Assembly: GCF_041081105.1 (NCBI RefSeq)
Contig: NZ_CP163528.1
Location: 4,650,001-4,714,000 of the forward strand
DNA from: Promicromonospora sp. Populi
GTDB lineage: Bacteria > Actinomycetota > Actinomycetes > Actinomycetales > Cellulomonadaceae
Length of the DNA stretch: 64,000 nt
Direction: 5' to 3'
In this document: positions 26,048 to 34,577 of the stretch, one piece after another
Layout of the letters: each line of letters starts with the position of its first letter
Numbering within the stretch: the stretch's first letter is position 1
Made by a program: the position numbers and the translations under genes
The notes under the pieces: generated by a model
Database searches by the model: none
What the model was told of the DNA's origin: nothing
The model's input: only the letters and a program-made list of their open reading frames with translations

Positions 26048-26298
26048 GTGCTGGGCGGAAGCCCGCCCGGGCGGGCGTGTCGACACTCACGGGACGGTGG
26101 CTCAATGGCGCGTCGTTCCGCCATTCCTGGGGTGTGCGAAACGTGTTGTTCACATCCCGTCCGCCATGGTGTCGCTTTTCATCAACGGCCTGTGCACTAT
26201 TCAAATGGTTGCCAATATCGAGGACTGACAGCAATGCTTTCTCCGTCCGGACCGGCGCGAGCCGGGGACACCGCGCACGAGTCGAACGGAGGACGCCG

Positions 26299-28884
26299 AT
26301 GAGGGTTCGCAGCCGCACGATCAGCGCGCTCGGCGCAGTCGTCGCGCTGGCCTCGGCGGGCGGGCTCGTGGCGCTGTACGCGCCCTCGGACGCGCGGGCG
26401 GCCGGCGAGGGCACCGACTCCGCGGTGACGGTGCAGTGGGCCGGGGGGAACGGGGAGCTGCAGCAGTACCAGCCGGACCGCACCGCGATGGTCGACAACG
26501 CCGACGGGTCGGGGCACTGGGACGACTTCAAGGATCTTGAGGTCACGGTCTCGCAGACGGAGGGCCTCGCCGATCAGGCGGTGACGCTCACGGCGTCCGG
26601 GATGAGCCCCACCGTGCTCCGCGGCCAGCCGAGCGGTGCCAACAACTTTCTGCAGGTCATGCAGTGCTGGGGAGCGGACCCGCACGCCGCCGACTTCGCC
26701 GAGACGTGCCAGTGGGGCGGATACTCCGCCGGTGACGTCGGGGGCTCGACGTCGACGGCGTCCGACCTGCTGGGGCAGACCACGAGCTGGACGGGCGGCC
26801 GCGACGGCCTGCTGTTCCGCACCGTCGGAGGCGACGTCAGCACGCCCGTGCAGCCGCCGGACGGCTCCGGAGCCAATGCCGGGATCGGTGCGTTCTTCGT
26901 GGCGTCCACCTCGAGCGAGCTCCCGTTCGTCCCGGTCTCCGCTGAGGGAACGGCCAGGGCCAGCGTGGTTGTGCAGACCGGTGCGGCGCAGCCGTACCTC
27001 GGCTGCGGCGACCCGGAGGCGGCCGGCGAACGCTGCTGGCTGGTGATCGTGCCTCGTGGGACGCACTCCGGCTCGCTGCCCGACGGCACACCGTGCATGG
27101 GTGTCCTCTCACCGGGTGCGTTCGGTGACGTCACGTTCGATCAGAAGGGGTCCCCGGTCGCACCGCAGTGCAGCTTCTGGGACAACCGGGTGGTCGTGCC
27201 CCTGGACTTCGACAACCCCTACCAGAACTGCCCGCCTGGGTCGGCGGAGCGGCGGATCGTCGGGAGCGAGCTGTTCGCGGAGGCGTCGTCGTCGTGGCAG
27301 CCGGTCCTGTGCACGGGAGACGACGGCGCCACGTTCAGCCTCACGACGAACTCAGGAGATCTGTCCCGGTCCCAGCTGCTCCAGGGCCAGGCCGACCTCG
27401 CGGCGGTGTCCGAGCCGCTGACCCCCGAGACGATCGGCCCCACCGATCCGGCTCTGCTGGAGGACGCCGACCTGCGCTACGCACCCCTGGCGAACACGTC
27501 GGTGGCCATCGGCTTTGTCGCGGACGGGCCGAGAAACCTCGTCGACAACACCGCCGGAACGGTGTACAGCGACATCAAGCTCACGCCGCGGCTGGTGGCG
27601 AAGCTGCTCACCCAGTCGTTCAGGTATGACGTGCCGCAGGTTGCGGGCGCGTGGGGAGCGTCCATCGTCGGCGAGTCCTACGAGTTTCTCGGCAGCGACA
27701 CGATCGTGGACGACGAGGAGTGGCACGCCCTGGGCAACCCGGAGCTCAGGGGCAACAGCGCCCGCGCCGTCTGGCTGGCCGTCGGGCCTCAGGGCGACGA
27801 CGCGATCCGGCTCCTGTGGGAGTACGTGCTCGCCGACGCCGACGCGTTGGCGTTCCTGCGCGGCACTCCGGACCCGTGGGGCAACACCGTCAACCGCTAC
27901 TACCTGCCGCCGGGACACCCCGACGCGGCCGGGGGCGGGATCGACCTGCTGAGCGCGCCGCTCGACACGTTCCCGAAGGCAGACCGGTCCGTGGCTCCGA
28001 GCAAGGAGGTGGCCAGCATCGAGAACCGTAGTCTCCAGCTCGACTCGACGGCCTACTCGCCCTACTCGGGCTCCTTCGATGTCAACGCGGCCCGCGTGCT
28101 CCGGGTGGACCGGCGGCTCACGTTCGCCTGGGACCCGAACGTCTTTGTCGGCGTCGGTACGAGGGGCGTGTGGGCTGTCGGTGCTCCTGACCTGGCCGGG
28201 AGCACCCCGGGCCGCCTCGCGCTCGGACCGGTGACCGCACCCGCCGCGGAGCTGTACGGGCTGAACACCGCACAGCTCGCGTTGCCGCTCTCCGATGTCA
28301 CCGACGCCGACAGCGTGGAGTCCGGTCGCGAGTTCGTCGCCTACGACGACGAGACGGTCGCGGCCGCGATCACGGCACAGCGGGTCGACAGCCGGACCGG
28401 AGTCGCGGTGAACGACCCCGCAACGCTGCCGTCGGGGGCATATCCCCTGGCCACCACCCTGTACGCGGCCGTCAACCTGGAGTCCGAGACCCTGATCGAC
28501 CAGGCGCGCGCGGACTACGCGGGCCTGCTCGACCACGCCGCGGGCGACGGGAACGTGCACACGGGTGCCCGGGGCGGTCTGCCGGAGGGCTACGTACCGC
28601 TCACCGAGGCGCAGGTGGACCGAGCGCACGCGCTCGCCGACCTGCTCCGCACCCCGCGGGACGACGACGGGGGCCCAGAGGATGACGACCCGGCCGACGG
28701 AGGTGCGGACGACGGGGGCGCCGGAACCTCTGACGACGATCCGGCGGATACCAGCGCAAGAGTGCCGGTCCCGGTGGGCAACGACGACCCGGCGGTCGAC
28801 GGCTCGCCGTCGGACCCGGATGCCGACGGCGCACCGGGGGACGGCTCCACGACCCAGAACGCGGCGGCGGGACGCCTCGGCTGA
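26299..28884 (+). CDS. large secreted PstS-like protein, probably truncated at its C terminus
   Basis: An 861-residue secreted protein. The signal peptide (TISALGAVVALASAGGLVALY) ends near ARA. A beta-rich first third contains paired cysteines (QCWG, TCQWGG, GCGDPE, RCWL, PCMG, QCSFW), and a PstS-like periplasmic-binding region follows (RSQLLQGQADLAAVSEPL, VAIGFVADGPRNLVDN, LTPRLVAKLLTQSF). The C-terminal about 75 residues are Asp/Gly/Pro-rich like the PstS stalk, but no membrane helix follows: the frame stops at a UGA (28882) right where a second PstS-like domain begins in another frame. Homologous stalk proteins nearby end in an anchor, so this one has probably lost it. Start ATG 26299 has GGAGGA upstream. 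Confidence 0.8.
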   Translation: MRVRSRTISALGAVVALASAGGLVALYAPSDARAAGEGTDSAVTVQWAGGNGELQQYQPDRTAMVDNADGSGHWDDFKDLEVTVSQTEGLADQAVTLTASGMSPTVLRGQPSGANNFLQVMQCWGADPHAADFAETCQWGGYSAGDVGGSTSTASDLLGQTTSWTGGRDGLLFRTVGGDVSTPVQPPDGSGANAGIGAFFVASTSSELPFVPVSAEGTARASVVVQTGAAQPYLGCGDPEAAGERCWLVIVPRGTHSGSLPDGTPCMGVLSPGAFGDVTFDQKGSPVAPQCSFWDNRVVVPLDFDNPYQNCPPGSAERRIVGSELFAEASSSWQPVLCTGDDGATFSLTTNSGDLSRSQLLQGQADLAAVSEPLTPETIGPTDPALLEDADLRYAPLANTSVAIGFVADGPRNLVDNTAGTVYSDIKLTPRLVAKLLTQSFRYDVPQVAGAWGASIVGESYEFLGSDTIVDDEEWHALGNPELRGNSARAVWLAVGPQGDDAIRLLWEYVLADADALAFLRGTPDPWGNTVNRYYLPPGHPDAAGGGIDLLSAPLDTFPKADRSVAPSKEVASIENRSLQLDSTAYSPYSGSFDVNAARVLRVDRRLTFAWDPNVFVGVGTRGVWAVGAPDLAGSTPGRLALGPVTAPAAELYGLNTAQLALPLSDVTDADSVESGREFVAYDDETVAAAITAQRVDSRTGVAVNDPATLPSGAYPLATTLYAAVNLESETLIDQARADYAGLLDHAAGDGNVHTGARGGLPEGYVPLTEAQVDRAHALADLLRTPRDDDGGPEDDDPADGGADDGGAGTSDDDPADTSARVPVPVGNDDPAVDGSPSDPDADGAPGDGSTTQNAAAGRLG

Positions 28885-29980
28885 CCCGATCAACCCGGCC
28901 ACCGGCCAGGTCGACCTGGCTCGCCCGGTCGACGGCGTCGGCTCGGACACCACCCAGGACCTGAACAACGGCCTGGCGGCCGTCGCCACGAACGGCGCGG
29001 GCCAGCTTGTCGTCGGTTCGTGGGACGCAACAGGTTCCGCGACGATCCAGACCCGGACCGGCGGGGCGACCTTCGCCCGGCCGAACGGTTCCGGCAACGG
29101 CGTCAACGCGCTCAAGGCGGCCAAGACGAGTGGTCAGTGGCAGGGTGTCACACTCAGCCCCAGCGACCTCTCGTTCGCTCGCTCGTCGAGTGCGCCGTCG
29201 ACCCCGGCGCCCAGCGGGGCGTACTCGTACATCCCGCTCGCCGTGGACGCGGTGACCTACGCCTCGGCCACCGCCGGCGTCCCGAACGGCCTGACCAAGG
29301 CTGACCTGACGGCGATCTACAGTGCGTCGAACGGTGCGAACGTCGCACTCAGCAACGGTCAGACCTACACGATCGGCCTGGAGACGAACGCCAACGCCGA
29401 CATCGTGCCGTTCCTGCCGCAGACCGGCTCGGGCACCCGCTCGTTCTTCATCGGTCAGCTCGGTCTGACCGAGGCCACCCTCGGCTCGGCCGTGGCGTGG
29501 ACCTACTCCGGCGGCTCCGTCCAGGAGCACGACGGTTCCGCGATCGCGGCCGTGTCCGGATCGATCGTGCCGTTCTCGATCGCGCAGCACATCGCCCAGG
29601 GCAAGTCGGCCGTGCTGTCGAACCTGTACGGCGTCGACGTGCTGGACCGTCGCCACGGCGCGGTGCTGCACACCGTCACCAACGGTGGCTCGGCGATCTC
29701 GCCGACCAACCCGGACGGGACGCTGAACACGGCGTTCCCGATCGCTCGCCCGGTGTTCACCGTGGTGCAGTACGCCGAGATCGCCACGAACGCGAACCTT
29801 GCGGCCGCGTTCGTCAGCGCCGACGGCGCCGTCTATGCGGCCACGTCGGACTCCGGCTCGTACACCATCGAGGACTTCGGCTTTGGCTCGCTCATCAACC
29901 GCGCCACCGAGGTCAACGGCGTCACGATCAACGGCACGCTCTACCGCGCCGGCGACGCCGAGTCCCTCCGCACCAACTGA
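28871..29980 (+). pseudogene. orphan PstS-like domain without start or signal peptide
   Basis: About 369 codons of a clear PstS-like secreted domain in frame 2: DPINPATGQVDLARP, GVGSDTTQDLNNGLA (the binding-loop GSDTTQ), SYIPLAVDAVTYA, NGLTKADLTAIYS, PQTGSGTRSFFIGQLG and a terminal Asn. It begins abruptly at ASADP, which is exactly what follows a signal-peptidase site (ASA, then mature DP), but everything upstream in this frame overlaps the preceding gene and is Arg-rich, with no hydrophobic stretch. The nearest in-frame ATG (28820) gives no signal peptide. The simplest reading is a deletion fusing two neighbouring genes out of frame; a recoded fusion is a less likely alternative. Confidence 0.7.
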
Positions 29981-30137
29981 CGGAACACGTCAGCTCCGGC
30001 TGACCGGGAACGCGGGCCCTCCGGGCACGCAGACCTGACCGTTCCACGCGTCGCTCCGGCGGTAGATCCGTCGGGGCGACGCCCCGGTCGCGCTGCGCGC
30101 ACCGGCCCGCCAGCCCGACCGACGACAAGGAATGACG

Positions 30138-31514
30138 ATGCGAAAGACCCCGGCCCGTCGCACGGGCCTTGCCCTGGCCATCGCTCTGGCGGTCGCCCTG
30201 ACCGGACTGACCACCACAACGGCCGAGGCGTTGGCCCCTGGGCTCGACCCGGCCGATCGCCTCGGCGCCATCACCTTCGACGTGACCGCGGGCAACATCT
30301 CTTGGACCGGCGGTCCGCAACGTCTGACGACGGAGGCCGGCTGCCCCGAGGGGTATCGAGGCTCCTCCCGCGCCTTCTTCATCTGGTCGGACGGCACGTG
30401 GACGACGACAGCGGCAAGCCAGTCCCCGGCGCTGGTGGCCGTCACGGCCGCTGCCGGCACCGGCCTCGACGGTGCGGCGATCGATCGCCGGAACCCGAGC
30501 CCGACTGCCGCTGCGGGTCGACTCGCGTCCCGGTGGAACGGGGCCGGTTTTGTCGGCGACAACTTCGACGGCCGCGTCGGGGTCACGACGTACTTGATCA
30601 CGTGCGACCCAGGATCGGCACCGGACGGGGTTTCCTTTCCCCCGTTCACCGCTGGCGTAGGTGACTCGAAGTACTTCTCGACCGACGTGCGCATCAACGA
30701 GTGGAACGACTCAACCAATGTGGGCACCTGGGAGGTCGTCCCTGACGTCCCGGTGGAGAAGGAGGACACGACCACCACGCTCACGCCGACCGCCGGCAAC
30801 GACGGGTCCGTGACGCTGACGGCCGCCGTCGACAAGACGGCCGCGACCGGTGACGTGACCTTCACGAACATCGGCACGGGCGCGACGGTCGGCACGGACG
30901 CGCTCGAAGGCGGCAGGGCGTCCGTCAACGTGGCCGGCCTGGAGGCCGACACCCAGTACACGTTCCGCGCGCAGTACGCGGGCGACACCCTGCACAACGC
31001 CTCGACGTCGAACGACGCGATCGTCACCACGGTGGGCGAGCCCATCCCGCCGCAGCAGACCGAGGTCACGGTGACCATCCCGGCGTCAGCCCAGGGGCTG
31101 CGGTTCACGGTCACTCCTGGCGGCGTCGAGCTGGAGGACGCCGAGCTGGAGGGCGAGGAGTTCGTCGCCACCGGCACGCTGCGGGAGGTAAAGGTCACCG
31201 ACAACCGGTCGGATCGTAAGCAGTGGACGCTCAACGGCCGTACGTCCGACTTTGACGGCCCCGGCGACGCGGCCATCAACGGCTCGGCCCTGGGCTGGGA
31301 GCCGGAGCTCCTCGGGACTGATAACGCGGGCACCGTGGGCGCCGACGTGGCACCGGGTGCGAACGGCGGGCTGTCGTCCGACAAGCCGCTCGCCCAGGCG
31401 CCGGCCGGGGTCACGTTGTCCGACACCCGGGTCCAGGCCGGAGTCACCCTCCGGGCACCAGCCAACACCCCCGCCGGCGACTATGCGGCGACCCTGACCC
31501 TGACACTTATCTGA
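30138..31514 (+). CDS. secreted Ig-like/WxL-type surface protein
   Basis: A 458-residue secreted protein: signal peptide to about residue 33, then a domain with conserved GCPEGYRGSSR and VTTYLITCDPGS (two cysteines), a bacterial Ig-like repeat domain (TTTLTPTAGNDGSVTLTA to STSNDAIVTT), and a C-terminal beta-domain. That last domain carries a Trp-x-Leu in RKQWTLNGR and ends GDYAATLTLTLI, like the WxL-type domains that bind peptidoglycan with DUF916 partners. The ATG at 30138 has AAGGA six bases upstream; ATG 30132 is too close. It is followed by a shorter paralogue. No anchor helix, so attachment would be non-covalent. Confidence 0.75.
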   Translation: MRKTPARRTGLALAIALAVALTGLTTTTAEALAPGLDPADRLGAITFDVTAGNISWTGGPQRLTTEAGCPEGYRGSSRAFFIWSDGTWTTTAASQSPALVAVTAAAGTGLDGAAIDRRNPSPTAAAGRLASRWNGAGFVGDNFDGRVGVTTYLITCDPGSAPDGVSFPPFTAGVGDSKYFSTDVRINEWNDSTNVGTWEVVPDVPVEKEDTTTTLTPTAGNDGSVTLTAAVDKTAATGDVTFTNIGTGATVGTDALEGGRASVNVAGLEADTQYTFRAQYAGDTLHNASTSNDAIVTTVGEPIPPQQTEVTVTIPASAQGLRFTVTPGGVELEDAELEGEEFVATGTLREVKVTDNRSDRKQWTLNGRTSDFDGPGDAAINGSALGWEPELLGTDNAGTVGADVAPGANGGLSSDKPLAQAPAGVTLSDTRVQAGVTLRAPANTPAGDYAATLTLTLI

Positions 31515-31525
31515 AGGTAGGACTC

Positions 31526-32389
31526 ATGTCTCACACCACCGTCAGCCGGGTGGCCATGCGCCTCGCGGCTGCGCTGACCGTCGTGCTCGGGGCCGCCATG
31601 GTCGCCCCCACAGCGCAAGCCGTGAACCCGGTGCTCGACGCCGACAACCGCCTGGGTGGCATCACCCTCGACAAGACCGCTGGTGAGATCTCTGCCGCCG
31701 GCGGCCCCCAGTCCCTGACGACCTCGGCCGGCTGCCCGGAGGGGTACCGCGGCTCGTCCCGTGTGCTCTTCGTGTGGCCGGACGGCACCTGGCCGACGGC
31801 CGTGTCCGGGACAAACACCGGTCTCCCGGCCCTGGTGAAGCTGGCCGGCTCCGCGGTCGAGGGCTCCGGGCTGGACGGCAACCCGGTCCTGCGGACCGGC
31901 ACCTCGGCGTCCCGCTGGGCCTCGTTCGGGTTCCCGGCCAGCGTGTTCGACGGACACAGCGGCGTCGCCACCTACGTGATCACGTGCGACCCGGGCGAGG
32001 TTCCGGGCGACGCGTTCCCGCCCGCCGGTGACGGCGTCGGGGCCTCGAAGTACTTCTCGGTCGACGTTCGCCTGATTTGGAACGACGAGACCAACACGGG
32101 CACCTGGGAGCACGTGAAGGAGGCCACCACCACGGTGCTGACCGCCGAGGAGTCCTGGCGGTCGGCCACGCTGACCGCTGAGGTCGGACCGGCCTCTGCT
32201 GCTGGCACCGTGACATTTACGGATGTCGCGACGGGCGCCAACGTCGGGACCGGCACGGTGACCGACGGCGTTGCGTCGGTCGAGGTGACCGGCCTGAAGC
32301 CCTGGAAGACGTACACCTTCCGGGCGAGCTACTCGGGCGATGCCCTGCACGACGGGTCGACGTCGAACAAGGTTCGCGTGAACTGCTGA
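31526..32389 (+). CDS. secreted Ig-like surface protein, short paralogue
   Basis: A 287-residue secreted protein similar to the first two domains of the preceding gene: signal peptide (LAAALTVVLGAAMVAPTAQA), GCPEGYRGSSRVLFVWPDGTW, GVATYVITCDPGE, SKYFSVDVRLIWND, then one Ig-like domain (TVLTAEESWRSATLTAEV, AGTVTFTDVATGANVGTG). It stops after TSNKVRVNC, where the neighbour continues into the WxL-type domain. It is thus a tandem duplicate lacking the presumed wall-binding domain, with a terminal Cys. RBS AAGGTAGG-like at 31514-31521. A strong hairpin follows. Confidence 0.75.
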   Translation: MSHTTVSRVAMRLAAALTVVLGAAMVAPTAQAVNPVLDADNRLGGITLDKTAGEISAAGGPQSLTTSAGCPEGYRGSSRVLFVWPDGTWPTAVSGTNTGLPALVKLAGSAVEGSGLDGNPVLRTGTSASRWASFGFPASVFDGHSGVATYVITCDPGEVPGDAFPPAGDGVGASKYFSVDVRLIWNDETNTGTWEHVKEATTTVLTAEESWRSATLTAEVGPASAAGTVTFTDVATGANVGTGTVTDGVASVEVTGLKPWKTYTFRASYSGDALHDGSTSNKVRVNC

Positions 32390-32419
32390 CGGGGCTGATC
32401 GTCGGCTGAACTTCCCGTG

Positions 32420-32454
32420 GTGGTCCCGGCCCGCATCGTGCGGGTCGGGGCCAC
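32420..32454 (+). terminator. 16-bp stem hairpin after the WxL-type genes
   Basis: GTGGTCCCGGCCCGCA pairs with TGCGGGTCGGGGCCAC (two G-T wobbles) around a three-base loop. It is followed by a smaller hairpin (GCTACCC/GGGTAGC, 32477-32499). It separates the surface genes from the inserted HTH-ImmA/PIN module. Confidence 0.75.
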
Positions 32455-32536
32455 TTCATGCATCTATCCCTGTGCCGCTACCCCCGCCACGCGGGTAGCG
32501 GGGAGCGACCGGAAGAGGTTTCGATGACGTCAGCAA

Positions 32537-32555
32537 GTGTGCGAAACTGGCACAC
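32537..32555. promoter_or_regulatory. inverted repeat operator before HTH-ImmA gene
   Basis: GTGTGC and GCACAC form a perfect inverted repeat with a seven-base centre, ending one base before the ATG at 32556. This is the expected place for an autoregulatory site of the encoded XRE-type HTH. Confidence 0.7.
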
Positions 32556-33686
32556 ATGGTGCTGGACGAAGGAACCCTAGGCAGTCGCGTCCGCGACGCG
32601 CGCGAACGAAGCGGGTTGAAGCAAGGCGAGGTCGCGCAGCTCGTAGGTCTAGATCGAACCGTCGTTAACAAGATTGAGAGCGGTACCCGCAGGGTCACCG
32701 CACTTGAGCTGGCCGCGATCGCTACGGCCCTCGGCGTACGCATGTCATCGTTCTTCGAGGAGCCGACACCAGCTCTCGTATCGCACCGCTCCCACCAGGG
32801 CCTCGATGTCGCGGACTCCCGGATCGACCGGATCCTGGCTGACGCGGCAGCAGACACCGAGTTCTTGATGACTCTCGCCCCGGGCGAGCTCGACGGTTCC
32901 TCATGGCAATCACGGTCACCAGCCGAGCCGCTGGAGCGACCGGACAGTGGCGCCGCAAGTGAGGACCTCGCACGGCGCGCTCGCAGCGTCCTCGGGTTGG
33001 ACGAGGTCGAGCCGATCGATGACCTGGTTGCACGATTCAGCGAGATCGGCCTCCTGGTATTCGCCGTAGACCTCGGCCCAGATACGGCTGACGCCGGCAC
33101 GATCTTGCTCCGGCAGGGAGGCGTGAGTCTTGTCAACAGCCACAACAAGATCGGCCGTCGCCGACTCGCCGCGGCGCACGAGCTAGGCCACTACCTGGTC
33201 GCTGACGAATACACGATCGATTGGCGCGTCTTCGACCACAACACCGACATCGAAGCGCGCCTCGACCGGTTTGCTCGCGCACTTCTCCTCCCGTCGCCCG
33301 GAATGGCGGCTGAGTGGTCGCGCCTCTCGGCACACCATGAGCTCCGCGAGACCGTCGTGCTCCTTGGTAGTCACTTCCGGGTCGACATGGCGACACTCGC
33401 CCGTCGCCTCCAGGAACTGGGCCATATCAGCGCTGACGAGGCGGCCTTTGTGCGCAGGGTGACGACCACTCAGGCTGACATCGTGGACTTCGGCCTTCGT
33501 GTTCCTGCAGATCTCGCGGGTACCACTGTTCCGATTCCGTTCCAGAAGGCAGTGCTCCACGCGTTCCGCAACGAGCAGATCAGCAGAGAGCGAGCGCTTG
33601 AACTCCTGCGTGGAACGTTCGCGGACGATGATTTGCCCGCGCCCCGGACTCGTCGTGAGGATGAGATCTGGAACTTCGTCGCATGA
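32556..33686 (+). CDS. XRE-type HTH protein with ImmA/IrrE metallopeptidase domain
   Basis: A 376-residue cytoplasmic protein. An N-terminal XRE HTH (about 6-65: RVRDARERSGLKQGEVAQLVGLDRTVVNKIE) is followed by an ImmA/IrrE-like zinc peptidase domain with the HExxH motif in LAAAHELGHYLVAD. A further C-terminal domain ends in RRREDEIWNFVA-like residues. Such proteins act as antitoxin/repressors or as cleavable regulators. The stop overlaps the PIN-like gene by four bases, and a palindromic operator precedes it. Base composition is visibly less GC-rich than neighbouring genes, suggesting that this two-gene unit was inserted into the surface cluster. Confidence 0.88.
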   Translation: MVLDEGTLGSRVRDARERSGLKQGEVAQLVGLDRTVVNKIESGTRRVTALELAAIATALGVRMSSFFEEPTPALVSHRSHQGLDVADSRIDRILADAAADTEFLMTLAPGELDGSSWQSRSPAEPLERPDSGAASEDLARRARSVLGLDEVEPIDDLVARFSEIGLLVFAVDLGPDTADAGTILLRQGGVSLVNSHNKIGRRRLAAAHELGHYLVADEYTIDWRVFDHNTDIEARLDRFARALLLPSPGMAAEWSRLSAHHELRETVVLLGSHFRVDMATLARRLQELGHISADEAAFVRRVTTTQADIVDFGLRVPADLAGTTVPIPFQKAVLHAFRNEQISRERALELLRGTFADDDLPAPRTRREDEIWNFVA

Positions 33687-34234
33687 GCGATGCCGACGCG
33701 GTGGTGTTTGACACCGGTCCTCTCCGACACTTCACGCTCCGTGGATGGCTCGGCGTCCTCAAGTTTCTGACCAACGGCAGAGCCGTCCTCATCCCCGAAA
33801 CGGTCGAAGACGAGCTCAAGCGCCAGTCGCACGGGGAGCCCGTTCTTCAGCAGGTTCTCCAAGCCGACTGGATCACGGTCGATCGGAGCACGGACATCGC
33901 ATTTCTCGCTGCGTTCGCACGATACGAGAACCGGCTTGTGGTCGATGGAAACAACGTCGGCGAATGCGGAGTGCTGGCACTCGGCAGCACATGTGGTTAT
34001 GAGCTTGTTCTCGACGACGCCACTCCTCGACGGATCGCGCAGGACGAGGGCCTCAGGGTCACCGCGACCCTGCCGCTGCTTTGCGAGGCCATTCGCGCGA
34101 AGCAACTGACCGTTCCCCTAGTCGAAGCGTTGGCCGACGACCTCATCATCGGCACCTACTATCTGCCGTTCCAGCCCGGTGAGTTTCGCCGGTGGGCGCT
34201 CGAGCACGGTCTCCTCGACTACGACGAGATCTAG
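33683..34234 (+). CDS. PIN-domain-like toxin candidate
   Basis: A 183-residue protein with PIN-nuclease-like features: an N-terminal VVFDTGPLRHF (first acidic residue), then ETVEDELKRQ, NNVGECGVLALG (a conserved Glu as in PIN families) and YELVLDDATPRRIAQDEGLRV (the acidic pair near the C terminus). These would supply the metal-binding acids of an RNase. The ATGA overlap with the HTH-ImmA gene matches toxin-antitoxin or toxin-peptidase pairs. Composition is AT-richer than the surroundings. Function is inferred from motif order and context. Confidence 0.75.
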   Translation: MSDADAVVFDTGPLRHFTLRGWLGVLKFLTNGRAVLIPETVEDELKRQSHGEPVLQQVLQADWITVDRSTDIAFLAAFARYENRLVVDGNNVGECGVLALGSTCGYELVLDDATPRRIAQDEGLRVTATLPLLCEAIRAKQLTVPLVEALADDLIIGTYYLPFQPGEFRRWALEHGLLDYDEI

Positions 34235-34577
34235 CGTCGCCCCCTCCGTTCGGGCGGGAATCACCCCCTCCTTTCGGGTGGTCATCGGCTCCCGGACAGG
34301 CCCGACTGCCGCCGTCGGACGCCAGGCCTCGGTGTGTGCCGCTGAGTAAAGCACCAGGTCAGAGTCACTTTCTTCGACGACGCCGGACCCGGTCCATGTG
34401 CTGTCCACCTGGGCGTCGCCGAGCGGCAACGTGCCCTCCGTCTCCGCGATGGTTGCCCCACCGGACGGCGCGAAACGATGATGCGACAGACAAGTCCGGC
34501 GCCGTCGAGAGCAGCGGCGCAGGCACGCATCCTGCGGTCCGCGCACGGGGCCGCGACCGGGTCTGGAGAACGCCACG
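34235..34577. other. 343-bp intergenic region before the DUF916 gene
   Basis: No convincing gene. It holds copy C of the cluster motif at its beginning, directly after the PIN-like stop, and then about 290 bases without a recognisable element. It should carry the promoter of the DUF916-to-kinase operon. Short frames across it do not look coding. Confidence 0.6.
34241..34283. repeat. tandem 24-bp-spaced motif, copy C
   Basis: Unit one CCCCTCCGTTCGGGCGGG at 34241 and unit two CCCCTCCTTTCGGGTGGT at 34265, spaced 24 bases as in copy A. It lies about 300 bases upstream of the DUF916 gene. Confidence 0.75.

Larger units (their letters stand above)
25863..26298. other. 436-bp intergenic region between two PstS-like genes
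   Basis: No convincing gene. It is AT-richer than its surroundings. It contains a strong hairpin (26016-26037), copy B of the cluster motif and the GGAGGA ribosome-binding site of the next gene. Short ORFs here (for example 25905-26228) lack coding character. It probably ends the pstCAS transcript and starts a new one. Confidence 0.6.

Noticed and set aside
25905..26228. Small ORFs in the pstS downstream gap
   Set aside because: They lack ribosome-binding sites and coding-like codon use, and the region contains a hairpin and the repeat motif.
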